Origin: Candidatus Muiribacterium halophilum
GTDB taxonomy: Bacteria; Muiribacteriota; Muiribacteriia; Muiribacteriales; Muiribacteriaceae
Direction: 5' to 3'
DNA: 62,277 nucleotides
NCBI GenBank assembly: GCA_002869225.1
Contig: PKTG01000019.1
Coordinates: 1-62,277, forward strand
Shown here one piece after another: positions 27,002 through 35,857 of this stretch. Position numbers and translations under genes: made by a program. The notes under the pieces are model-generated. The model did no database searches, was not told the DNA's origin, and saw nothing but the letters and a program-made list of their open reading frames with translations. The first letter of the stretch is position 1. Each line of letters begins with the position of its first letter.

Positions 27002-27359
27002 TACGACAAAAAAAGAGCTTATCGTACTTCTTAAAAAGAAGGATGAAGTAAATAGTATTAAAGATGAAAGTGGTTATCATTCAATTGAACTCTTGAGTGT
27101 TATTGATAGACTTTTGAAAGAACAAAACACTGGACTTGATAATATAGATATCTTTGCGGTCAACAAAGGACAAGGAAGATTTACAGGTACAAGGATAGGT
27201 ATAATTACAGCATTGATGCTTTCAGAGATAACAGGAAAAAGACTTGTCTATTTAACCACAGAAGATGATATTGAAGATATTGATAATATAGTTAAAAACA
27301 GAGCATCTTCTGATCAGGCTTTAGCAACTTATGATTCCAAGTCATATTTTGAGGAGTAA
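26982..27359 (+). CDS. tsaB: Short TsaB, tRNA t6A biosynthesis protein
   Basis: Only 125 residues, against about 220-230 for a typical TsaB. The N-terminal ASKHA lobe is present: NILYIDTT, then GYHSIELLSVIDRLL, and the motif VNKGQGRFTGTRIGIITAL, which corresponds to GPGSFTGxRIG. The C-terminal lobe is absent. It is not cut by a simple stop in a longer frame: tsaD follows immediately, in the same frame, beginning one codon after the TAA. A GAGGAG site inside its last codons serves tsaD. TsaB acts as a non-catalytic dimer partner of TsaD mainly through its N-lobe, so a mini-TsaB could be functional. Confidence 0.85.
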   Translation: MNILYIDTTKKELIVLLKKKDEVNSIKDESGYHSIELLSVIDRLLKEQNTGLDNIDIFAVNKGQGRFTGTRIGIITALMLSEITGKRLVYLTTEDDIEDIDNIVKNRASSDQALATYDSKSYFEE

Positions 27360-27362
27360 AAG

Positions 27363-28397
27363 TTGAAAAAAGAAAAACTTATTTTAGCCATAGAGACCTC
27401 TTGTGATGATACAGCCATGTGTATTATGAGCCTTGAAAAAGGGGAAATAGTAAACTCACTCAGGATATCACAGATAGATCATGAGAGATTTGGTGGAGTA
27501 GTTCCCGAACTTGCCTCGAGAAAACATTTCTCTAATATAATGCCTCTTACAAGACAGCTATTTGAAGATTCTAATATCGAATATCATGATATAGATTTCG
27601 TTGCTGTAACTTATGCACCTGGATTGCTCGGTTCCCTTCTAATTGGTACCACTGCAGCTAAGACCTTCGCCTATGCAACAGACGCTACTCTTGTCCCGGT
27701 TCATCATATAGAAGGTCATATATACGCAAGTTCTATTGATAATAACGAGATGGAATATCCTTTCATAGCACTTGTTATCTCAGGAGGACATACACAGCTT
27801 GTACTTATAAAAGGTTTTGGTGATTATGAAGTGATAGGAGATACTTTGGATGATTCTGTTGGAGAAGCTTTTGATAAGGTTGCAAGGATGTTGGGACTTG
27901 CCTATCCTGGAGGACCTATAATTGATAGACTTGCTAAAAAAGGGCAAAATGATCTTTCTTTTCCTAGACCAAAATTAAGGACACCAGATCTTGATTTTTC
28001 CTTTTCCGGTCTTAAGACAGCCGTAAAGAATTATATAGAGAAAAATGATCATGTTTCCGAAGATGTTGCTTTATCATTTCAAAATGCGGTTTGCGATGTG
28101 CTTGTTAAAAAAAGTATCCGAGCTTTAAAAAGATATAATATCAATAAACTCGTATTGGCTGGTGGAGTTAGCGCTAACTCTCAACTTAGAGAGACCATGA
28201 AAAAAAAGATAAGAGGTGTTATACTACCAGAAATAAAGCATTGTACAGATAATGCTGATATGATAGCTGCGGCAGCAAGGTATAGGATATTAAATAATAG
28301 TTTTCTTCTTGATAAAAAAGACTTTATGAGATTGAATCCTGTAGCGAGAATGCTTATAGATGAAGAGAGGGATGATTTTGATAAAAAGACTACCTGA
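27363..28397 (+). CDS. tsaD: tRNA N6-adenosine threonylcarbamoyltransferase TsaD
   Basis: 344 residues, normal length. TsaD transfers the threonylcarbamoyl group from TC-AMP to A37. ILAIETSCDDT opens the protein, the metal ligands are H115 and H119 (HHIEGHIYAS), and VISGGHTQLV, DDSVGEAFDKVARMLGL, FSFSGLKTA and VLAGGVSANSQLR are all present. The start is TTG at 27363 with GAGGAG 8 nt upstream. It is followed by mutL, which starts inside its last 26 bases. It is in frame with tsaB, separated only by TAA and one codon. Confidence 0.97.
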   Translation: MKKEKLILAIETSCDDTAMCIMSLEKGEIVNSLRISQIDHERFGGVVPELASRKHFSNIMPLTRQLFEDSNIEYHDIDFVAVTYAPGLLGSLLIGTTAAKTFAYATDATLVPVHHIEGHIYASSIDNNEMEYPFIALVISGGHTQLVLIKGFGDYEVIGDTLDDSVGEAFDKVARMLGLAYPGGPIIDRLAKKGQNDLSFPRPKLRTPDLDFSFSGLKTAVKNYIEKNDHVSEDVALSFQNAVCDVLVKKSIRALKRYNINKLVLAGGVSANSQLRETMKKKIRGVILPEIKHCTDNADMIAAAARYRILNNSFLLDKKDFMRLNPVARMLIDEERDDFDKKTT

Positions 28398-30183
28398 AGA
28401 GGTTTTTTCAAAAATTGCAGCAGGAGAGGTAATTCATAGACCATTTTCTGTTGTGAAAGAACTTATTGAGAATTCTATCGATGCAAATGCAACTGAGATA
28501 AACGTTGAGATAAAGGATGGCGGGAAAAAATTAATTATAGTATCCGATAACGGCTCAGGTATGTCTAAAGAAGACTTGATGATATGTAGTGAGAAACATT
28601 CGACATCTAAACTTAAGGATATTGATGATCTTGAGAGAATTAATACTCTTGGTTTTAGAGGTGAGGCTTTAAACTCAATTTCTTCGGTAAGCCGAATGGA
28701 AATAAGCTCTAAGATAGATGAAGCTCCTTATGGAATAAGGATCAAATTGGATGGTTCTAAAGTCAAAAAACATTCATCTATTCCTATGAATAAAGGAACA
28801 AAGATAGAAGTTAAGAACCTGTTTTATAATCTTCCTGTAAGACAGAAATTTATGAAGTCTTCTGCAAGTGAAGCTCGTCTGATTTCAGAGGTTATAATCA
28901 GGTATATGCTTTCAAATCCTGATATAAGATTTTTGTTTATCAGTAATAATAGAGAAATATTTCTTACATCAGGTGATGGAGACCTTCTACAGACTATTGG
29001 TATAATATTTGGTGATGAATTTCCTAAAAATATGATAAGGATGGAAGAGAAGGTCTCGAGTCTGAAAATAAAAGGATATATTTAAAATCTTGAACTTGCA
29101 AAAAGAAACTCAAAATATCAATATATATTCTTAAACGGACGTTATATTAAAAACAATATGATCTCATATGCCATTTCCGAAGCATATAGAGCTTATCATA
29201 GAGAGAAAAAATATCCTGTATTTGTTCTTGATATAGAGATGGATCCTTCGCTTTATGATGTCAATATTCATCCTACTAAGGAAGAGGTAAGATTTGCTAT
29301 AGAAAGAGAACTATTCAGTATTGTTAAAAATTCCGTTGTAAAATGCCTTAGGGAATCATTGGAAGCTTATACCGGAACAGGTGAAAATAATAAAAATATA
29401 CCTGAAAAAAAAGATGAGGATCATAATAAAGATAAGAAAGATTTCCAGCAGGAGGAATTATTTAAACCAACTGAAAATAATAGGGAAACTTCTCAAAACT
29501 CTTTTAAAAGATCAACGGCTTTAAGTAGTGAGAGAACATTTAATTTTAATAACAAGGATAAAGCTTTTAAAAAAGATGAAAAACAAAGCGAAAGATTTTC
29601 AGAATTCAAGGTGTTAGGACAGGTAAAGGATACTTATATTATTATTGAGACTTCGAGAGGAATATCTGTAATCGATCAGCATGTTGCTCATGAAAGAGTC
29701 CTATACGAAAAATATATGAAAAGAATCAATACCGATAAGGTAAAGACCCAAAGACTTCTTTTTCCTGTCAATATAGAATTGAAACCTTACGAATCTAATA
29801 TAATTGAAGATAAAATAGAAGAGTTTAAACAGATTGGATTTATAATAGAAAGATTTGGTGAGACTATGTTTGTAGTTAGGGAAGTCCCTGTTTTTATATC
29901 AACGATGGAAGAACAGGTCGTAAGAGAACTCATTGATGATCTTTTTACATCATCTTATATAAAAAATCCTGGTGAACTAAAAGAAGAGATGCTTATCAAC
30001 TCTTCCTGTAAGAATGCTATAAAAGCGGGAAAACCATTATCCTTTCCAGAGATGGAGATGCTTATAAGCGAGTTGTTTCTTACAGAGTTTCCATATACGT
30101 GTCCACATGGGCGACCTGTAATACTCGAATATGGATTCGAGGAGATAAACAAAAAGTTTCAACGAACAATAGGGGCTGGCTGA
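28372..30183 (+). CDS. mutL: DNA mismatch repair protein MutL with one in-frame TAA
   Basis: 603-codon frame. The GHKL ATPase domain shows VKELIENSIDA, VSDNGSGM, STSKL and LGFRGEALNSI. Codon 238 (29083-29085) is TAA, and the frame then continues NLELAKRNSKYQYIF and LNGRYIKNN with the expected second half of the transducer domain. The C-terminal dimerisation/endonuclease domain has DQHVAHERVLYE (DQHA-X2-E-X4-E type), CKNAIKAG and CPHGRP, so this is the nicking type found in bacteria without MutH. Homologues vary at the stop position (Ser, Gly, Glu), so the original residue is not certain; GAA is one base away. The start is ATG 28372, giving the family N-terminus ILIKRLPEEV. As written, no endonuclease domain is made. 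Confidence 0.88.
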
Positions 30184-30189
30184 ACCCAT

Positions 30190-30350
30190 AAGTAAAGCGT
30201 AATGCGTGAAGTGAAATGGGTATAACTGTGAAAAGTGAATGGTGAGTAGTGAATAGATTAAAGCAGAAAATATAAAATTCTTGGGGCTTGGAATTTGGTG
30301 TTTTGGATGGTTTTGATCTTCCCAAAAACCAAAATCCAGCTTTATCCCAA
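30190..30350. repeat. Composite intergenic repeat, copy 2
   Basis: GTAAAGC, GTAATGC and GTGAAGT heptamers, then GAAAAGTGAATGGTGAGTAG and GATTAAAGCAGAAAATATAA identical to copy 1, then TTGGAAT/TTGGTGT/TTTGGAT heptamers and a tail ending CAAAATCCAG-like. It fills most of the 262-bp gap between mutL and the pseudopilin operon. The last ~70 bp hold an extended -10 element (TGGTATAAT, 30414-30422) for the pseudopilins. Confidence 0.85.
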
Positions 30351-30445
30351 GTAGCAGTTATTAATTCCTAATCCCTTCTTTTTGTTGTTGTTTTTTTTTT
30401 ATTTTTCAAAATATGGTATAATTAAATATAGGGGGATTCACTATT

Positions 30446-33400
30446 ATGGGGTATTTTAGAATTCGGAAAAAAGCGATCACCATGATAGAACTTATGGCTG
30501 TTGTTGTAATAATGTCAATAATGGCTTCTCTTGCCATTCCTGATGTCATCAATTATATTGGTGGTAGAAAAGAAAAGACTCTTATTGAAAATCTTGGACT
30601 TATAAGAACTGCTATTTCTCAATTTATGATCGATCATAGTGAGAACCCAAAGACTTATATGTTTATGGCAACATTTGACGAAAATAATCCATCTCAATGG
30701 AGAGACCAAGTCTTTTTCCAGGATAACGATTCGACTAATGATGTTAATATATCCTCTCCTACATGTCTTCAACAGCTTGTTGAGGACAGATATCTTCTTA
30801 ATCTACCAAATAATCCATATACAGGTGGACCTGATTGGCAGGTCAGAGGATTTGCTGAACCTAAGAATCTTTCGACTAGTTGGCTTGATGCAGTAAATGA
30901 TGATTATTTTATTAATAAAGACATCTTTCCTAGAGTGACAACTAATGCTAACAGAGAATCTGGTGTTACACTTAATGTAGGCAATTTAGTTGGAATATAC
31001 GATGTAAGAGCTGGGGATAGTGAGAATAATTATCATGCGGATATCGATTCATGGGATGAAAGACAGGATGGGAAATGGCAGGACTTTCCGAATGAAATTA
31101 AAAGGATAATAGTAAGACCAAACGAGATTGATATAAATACAAATCAGATGATAGATTTTGTTCAGATGATAAGTAACGGTTCAATGGAAGTCATTGCCTA
31201 CTATATAGATGGTACTCAAACTTTAATCGATCCATATTTTTTAGGTTATTATATTATAACAGGCTCGGGATCTTTTACTACGGATACTGCTACTTATTAT
31301 CGTTATACTGCACCAGTTTCTCCTGAAGAGGCTATAATTGGTCTGTCTTATACCGATACTACTGTAGTTGATCCGATTACGAAGACAACAGAGCTAACGG
31401 TTAACGTAACAGCCGTATTAGATCATATTACAATAGATCCAACAAATTTTGTTGTTTTGACAAACTCTGTTTATTCTATGTTCAACGTTGTTGTAACTGC
31501 TCATTATTTAGATGGTTCTACAAATATTGTTACTCCAAATGTTCAATGGCAACATCTTTCAGGACCTGGGTCGTTAGATCAGAGTTTTAATTTAAATACT
31601 GATACTACTACTGGAACAGCAACTTTAAAATGTGTGTATGAAGAAGCAGGAATCCAAAAAGATACTTTAGCTACTATAGATATTGAAGCAGAGCTTTCCT
31701 ACCTTACTTGTCTTCCCAATGATGTTGAGATACAAACAGGTGAAAGTGTCAGTCTGATCAGTGATGTTAATGTTGTCGCACATTTTAACGATGGATCCAT
31801 GAAAGATGTTACAGCTCTTGCTAACTGGGCTGATGCTACAACATCGCCACCAGCACCTGTACTTCCATTCGGGATTCTAGCCGGTTCAAATTATAATGCT
31901 CCAAACAACCAGATTGGGACAGCTATTATGCGATGTGATTATTCGGAAAATGGTATTACCAAAACTGTAGATTTTCCTATAACAGTAAAAAGAAAACTTG
32001 TTGGTGTATCAATTGACCCAATTGCTTATACAGTAAAAACCGGACAATCGATTAACCTAAATACTCTTGTAGATGTAGAAGCGACTTATTCTGATGGCAC
32101 TCAACTTCCTGTAACCAGTGCTAATTGGATGCATTCAAGTGGAGTAGGTGCGGTATCTGCAAATACTTTTATAGCTGATGCTGCAATAGCAGGTACAGCC
32201 AATCTTATATGCGTAGTATCTGAAGATGGAGTTACAATAACGAATAATTTTATTATGACAGTTAAAAAAGTGGTTGAAAATCTCAATCTTAGCTCTGTCA
32301 CAACAACAATAAAGACTGGTGAAAGTTTTGATCTATCAACTATTACTTCAACTGCTGTGTTTTCTGATGGTACTTCACAGGTTGTAGCACCAACCTGGTC
32401 ATTAATATCTGGAATAGGTTCTATAGCAGGAAGTGTTTACAATGCTCCAGCTGCAATATCAGGTAGTGCAGTAATTAAAGGTTCTTATACTTTTGATGGT
32501 ATTACTGTAACTGCTAATTTTACAGTGACAATAAAAAGAGTACTATCGAGTATAACACTTTCACAGACCTCAATAGAGATGGATACTTCTGATACTTTCA
32601 ATTTAGCTGGAATAACAGTTACTGCTCATTATACTGATGGTGCATCTCAGACAGTAACTCCTAATTCATACGCAGTTTCATTTGGTATTGGTTCTCTTTC
32701 AGGAAGTACTTTTGTCGCTCCACCTGATAAATCCACTGAAAATTATAATTCAGGTTCAAATCCTTCAGAGATAACTTTTTCATACACTGAGGACTCTATG
32801 ACATCTACTGCAATAGTAACAGCAACTATATACAAGATACTAACAGGAATAGAAGCTGACGATCATGACTTTGTAATGCTTACCGGTGATGTCAAAAATA
32901 TGAATGATTTTGCTGTAACTGCACATTACACGGATAATGTAGATGAGATAGTAACTTCTTTATGTACTTATACTGTTAAATCAGGATCTTGTAGTATTGT
33001 TGGATCTTCTTTTAATTCTGGTATGGTGAATGAATCTCCTGAAGTTGAGATATCTTACATTTATCGAGGTGTTACAGAAAAAGATAGTGTTATCTTTAGT
33101 ATAAAAAGATATCCTACTACACTTGATGTAACACCTATATCATTTGATTGTTATACTAGTGAAACATATGAACTATCTTCTTTAACTTATGTTCTTCATT
33201 ATTCAGATGGTACTTCAGTCAACCTTGCTTATTATGATGTTACATGGGCAGTTTCTTCTGGACTTGGTGTGATATCGCTTCCTGATTATGAAGCGCCTGA
33301 GGACTATGATGAACCGTCAGGTGATTCCAGCTCACTTACATTGACAGCTGAATATTCTCAATCGGTAGCTACAGATGATGGAACTATGAATTATCTTATT

Positions 33401-34252
33401 TCCGGAAGTATATCGGGAACATTGCAGCCTATTCCGGAAGAACTAGTCATAACACCTGATCCGGGTGTTGCATTGACTAATCAGGTGAAAGATCTTAATA
33501 CTATATTTAGTACGATGTTATCGGTTTCAGATGGAAATTTTGGAGCTGTAAATCCATATTGGGCTATTGTATCAGGAACCGGGTCGATATCTGGAACAAG
33601 CACTTATAATGCACCATCTTCCGAAGATAATGTAACTCTTAGGGCAACTTATGATTATGTTGGATATGATGGTACCATCTTTGGAGTTACAAAAGAAGTA
33701 GATATAAATGTTTATAAATATCCTACTGGTTTGACTTTATCAACATCAAATCATTCGATGGGGTGTTATGATCACTTTGATGTCGATACTGTAACTTGTA
33801 CAGTAAGTTGGTCTGCTGGCCCGGATACAACAACAAATGCAGAGGTTTGGAGCAAAACAGGCAATGGATCATTTTCAGATCCGGATTATTATGCAAATTT
33901 TATAGCGGATGGTACGGCGACTCTTACAGCTACATATACCGACCCTATTTCGGGAACTGTTGTATCAGCTGATCTTGATATTACTGTAACTCTTGTAGCT
34001 CCTTATCAGAAACCTACTAATCTAACGGTAAACTGGGATACACAAACTAAGATAGATCTATCATGGGATTCCGTATTTTTAGCTACATCATATAATCTTT
34101 ATCTTGATGGTACCTTTGAAGCTAACGTAACCGGAACATCATATACCTTTACCGGTCTTAGTTCAGGAACCTGGTATGATATGGATGTAGCTGGAGTTAA
34201 CGTAAAGGGTGAAGGCCCATCGGAACAGAAATCAAATAAAACGGATAATTAA
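30446..34252 (+). CDS. Giant pseudopilin with tandem Ig-like repeats and a C-terminal FN3-like domain
   Basis: 1268 residues. The N-terminus is a type IV pilin/pseudopilin signal: KKA then ITMIELMAVVVIMSIMASLA, with the Glu at position 5 of the mature chain. Residues ~60-200 hold a GspG-like region (YLLNLPNNPYTGGPDW). From ~210 to ~1165 are about ten repeats of 90-100 residues, each with a strand such as DLSTITSTAVFSDGT, then WSLISGIGSIAGSVYNAP, and a final TATLT-like strand: bacterial Ig-like (Big) domains. The last ~90 residues form a fibronectin type III-like domain (PTNLTVNW...GLSSGTWYDMDV). An extended -10 and AGGGGGA precede the ATG. Ordinary pseudopilins are 150-300 residues. It heads a three-gene pseudopilin operon. 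Confidence 0.9.
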   Translation: MGYFRIRKKAITMIELMAVVVIMSIMASLAIPDVINYIGGRKEKTLIENLGLIRTAISQFMIDHSENPKTYMFMATFDENNPSQWRDQVFFQDNDSTNDVNISSPTCLQQLVEDRYLLNLPNNPYTGGPDWQVRGFAEPKNLSTSWLDAVNDDYFINKDIFPRVTTNANRESGVTLNVGNLVGIYDVRAGDSENNYHADIDSWDERQDGKWQDFPNEIKRIIVRPNEIDINTNQMIDFVQMISNGSMEVIAYYIDGTQTLIDPYFLGYYIITGSGSFTTDTATYYRYTAPVSPEEAIIGLSYTDTTVVDPITKTTELTVNVTAVLDHITIDPTNFVVLTNSVYSMFNVVVTAHYLDGSTNIVTPNVQWQHLSGPGSLDQSFNLNTDTTTGTATLKCVYEEAGIQKDTLATIDIEAELSYLTCLPNDVEIQTGESVSLISDVNVVAHFNDGSMKDVTALANWADATTSPPAPVLPFGILAGSNYNAPNNQIGTAIMRCDYSENGITKTVDFPITVKRKLVGVSIDPIAYTVKTGQSINLNTLVDVEATYSDGTQLPVTSANWMHSSGVGAVSANTFIADAAIAGTANLICVVSEDGVTITNNFIMTVKKVVENLNLSSVTTTIKTGESFDLSTITSTAVFSDGTSQVVAPTWSLISGIGSIAGSVYNAPAAISGSAVIKGSYTFDGITVTANFTVTIKRVLSSITLSQTSIEMDTSDTFNLAGITVTAHYTDGASQTVTPNSYAVSFGIGSLSGSTFVAPPDKSTENYNSGSNPSEITFSYTEDSMTSTAIVTATIYKILTGIEADDHDFVMLTGDVKNMNDFAVTAHYTDNVDEIVTSLCTYTVKSGSCSIVGSSFNSGMVNESPEVEISYIYRGVTEKDSVIFSIKRYPTTLDVTPISFDCYTSETYELSSLTYVLHYSDGTSVNLAYYDVTWAVSSGLGVISLPDYEAPEDYDEPSGDSSSLTLTAEYSQSVATDDGTMNYLISGSISGTLQPIPEELVITPDPGVALTNQVKDLNTIFSTMLSVSDGNFGAVNPYWAIVSGTGSISGTSTYNAPSSEDNVTLRATYDYVGYDGTIFGVTKEVDINVYKYPTGLTLSTSNHSMGCYDHFDVDTVTCTVSWSAGPDTTTNAEVWSKTGNGSFSDPDYYANFIADGTATLTATYTDPISGTVVSADLDITVTLVAPYQKPTNLTVNWDTQTKIDLSWDSVFLATSYNLYLDGTFEANVTGTSYTFTGLSSGTWYDMDVAGVNVKGEGPSEQKSNKTDN

Positions 34253-34258
34253 ACAAAT

Positions 34259-35122
34259 ATGAAGAGATTAAAAGTTAATAAAAAAGCCTTTACACTAATT
34301 GAACTGGTATTTGCAGTAGCTATACTTGCGCTTGTGTCAGTATATGCTGTTCCTTGGATATTTGATTCTATGAGAGGTGCCAAGGAAAATACATTGAAAT
34401 ATAATCTTTACTCGATAAGGCAGGCTATAAACAGGTTTTATGATGAAAAAGAGTCTTACCCAAGATCTCTTGATGTTCTCGTGATGAAAGGTTATTTACA
34501 GAAACTTCCAATTGACCCTACAACTGGTAAGGCTGATTGGGAAATAGCTGTCAATCGTTGGGACGATAATGCAGAGGATTACATTGAAAAATGGGTTTTT
34601 GATACTAATCTTGGTGGAGGACCAAATTATAAATGGGCAGATGGTGGAAATTTTATAGCTCCAGTAATAACATCAGATCCATATAGAGACATGCTTCCAT
34701 CAGATAATCAGGAAGTTTATAGATCTTTAGCTGGTATTAGAAATATAAGAAGTCATAAAAGGTATAACTATCTTGGAGGGCCAGTACTCAGTAATGACCC
34801 TAAGATGGATTGGAATCATTCCTGGATGGGAAGACCGACTTATCAGTTTTTTAAGACCTATACTGAAAATTATGAAGGTGTAAATAATACCCCTTGGGAT
34901 ATGGATGCATATCCGGTTTATATTATAGAAAATGCACTTGGGGTTCTTCTTGGGGATGTTGTGCCGTCCTCAGCATTAACTCAGTATAATTTTCCAGATA
35001 AAAAATATCTATTTGATCAATATGCTGGTAATTACTGGTTTAGAAGTGCTGATCCTAAAAAACAGGCAGAAAGATTGGCACAGGATGTTGCAATTGCGGG
35101 AGTGAGTTCATATTATGATTAA
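34259..35122 (+). CDS. Pseudopilin (type II secretion/type IV pilin-like)
   Basis: 287 residues. The prepilin signal is KKA followed by FTLIELVFAVAILALVSVYA, with cleavage after Ala and methylation at Phe, and Glu5 present. The helix continues to about residue 60 (NLYSIRQAINRFYDEK), followed by YLQKLPIDPTTGKADWE, matching the GspG-like motif in its neighbours. The C-terminal ~190 residues are aromatic and Asn/Asp/Pro-rich with no recognised domain. It lies 6 bp after the giant pseudopilin and overlaps the third pseudopilin by 8 nt. No prepilin peptidase, secretin or assembly ATPase is in the window. Confidence 0.87.
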   Translation: MKRLKVNKKAFTLIELVFAVAILALVSVYAVPWIFDSMRGAKENTLKYNLYSIRQAINRFYDEKESYPRSLDVLVMKGYLQKLPIDPTTGKADWEIAVNRWDDNAEDYIEKWVFDTNLGGGPNYKWADGGNFIAPVITSDPYRDMLPSDNQEVYRSLAGIRNIRSHKRYNYLGGPVLSNDPKMDWNHSWMGRPTYQFFKTYTENYEGVNNTPWDMDAYPVYIIENALGVLLGDVVPSSALTQYNFPDKKYLFDQYAGNYWFRSADPKKQAERLAQDVAIAGVSSYYD

Positions 35123-35600
35123 AAAAGCTTTTACAATGATTGAAGTAATGGTAGTAGTCTTTATTCTTTCAGTTGTCATATCTTTCTTTGTATTTGATGT
35201 ATCTTCGGTATATAAAGATTCTAAAAAAAATGTTGCTAAGAGTCAGGTATATATGATCAGAAAGGTAATACAAAGTTATGCTCGAGATCATGGTGGTGGA
35301 TATCCAACTGATTTCAAGGAGTTGATTGAAGAAGGATACCTTTTTTCTTTACCTGAAAATCCTTTAACAGGTGATGCGACATGGGAAGCCAGAGGTCAGG
35401 GAGACCTTCCTTATGGTACGAATTGGATGGAAGTAAATCCTGATGGAACAATAGGTGGTGCAGGACAATGGGGGACAAGAAAACTGTTTGATGTTAGAAT
35501 ACCTCTCGATTATGATCCTGGAGCAGATCCTGGTATACCGGATGGTCCTGATAAGCCTGAACCTATAGATGATAACTGGCAGAACATGCCATCAGGTTGA
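35115..35600 (+). CDS. GspG-like pseudopilin
   Basis: 161 residues, the usual length for a major pseudopilin. It begins IKKA then FTMIEVMVVVFILSVVISFF, with Glu5. It has VYMIRKVIQSYARDHGGGYP and YLFSLPENPLTGDATWEARG, and a Pro/Asp/Gly-rich tail. The LPxxPxTGxxxW segment is shared by all three proteins of this operon, so they probably form one pseudopilus. The start overlaps the preceding gene by 8 nt. A 162-bp structured element begins 2 bp after its stop and may terminate the operon. Confidence 0.88.
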   Translation: MIKKAFTMIEVMVVVFILSVVISFFVFDVSSVYKDSKKNVAKSQVYMIRKVIQSYARDHGGGYPTDFKELIEEGYLFSLPENPLTGDATWEARGQGDLPYGTNWMEVNPDGTIGGAGQWGTRKLFDVRIPLDYDPGADPGIPDGPDKPEPIDDNWQNMPSG

Positions 35601-35602
35601 TA

Positions 35603-35764
35603 TACCTTTAAAAATGGATATTTTGTATATATCTTAATTGTCTTCCACTTTTATAAAAACTCAAGCCTCCTTGAAAGCCCGCTAGGATTCCAGCGTCGAC
35701 TTTCTTTCTTCTAAAAGCGGAATCCTGCATAATCTATTATCCAAAATATCCATTTTTAAAGGTA
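35603..35764. repeat. 162-bp structured element, copy 1, with perfect 23-bp terminal inverted repeats
   Basis: The ends TACCTTT... (35603-35625) and ...AAAGGTA (35742-35764) are perfect reverse complements over 23 bases. Inside are an inverted pair AGGATTCC / GGAATCCT and a conserved core CTCAAGCCTCCTTGAA (about 35660-35675) and CATAATCTATTAT. It starts 2 bp after a gene end. The second copy at 61860-62021 has exactly the same length and aligns without gaps. No ORF. It could be a MITE-like element, an RNA structure at gene ends, or a recombination site. About 60 bp of unremarkable AT-rich sequence follow it. Confidence 0.8.
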
Positions 35765-35824
35765 TTAAAATTTGGAAATAAGTTTCTGAAATTTTTGAAT
35801 GCGAATTAAGTTGCAAATAATGAC

Positions 35825-35855
35825 TTATTACTCTTCACGCATTACACATTACGAT
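35825..35855. repeat. Heptamer block beside hutI
   Basis: TACTCTT, CACGCAT, TACACAT and TACGATT units, the reverse-strand version of the GTGAAGC-type family and similar to the block at 819. It ends at the hutI stop region. Confidence 0.6.
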
Positions 35856-35857
35856 TA

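Noticed and set aside
35603-35764. Integron attC site
   Set aside because: The ends TACCTTT/AAAGGTA lack the R' and R'' core-site consensus, and no integrase is present.
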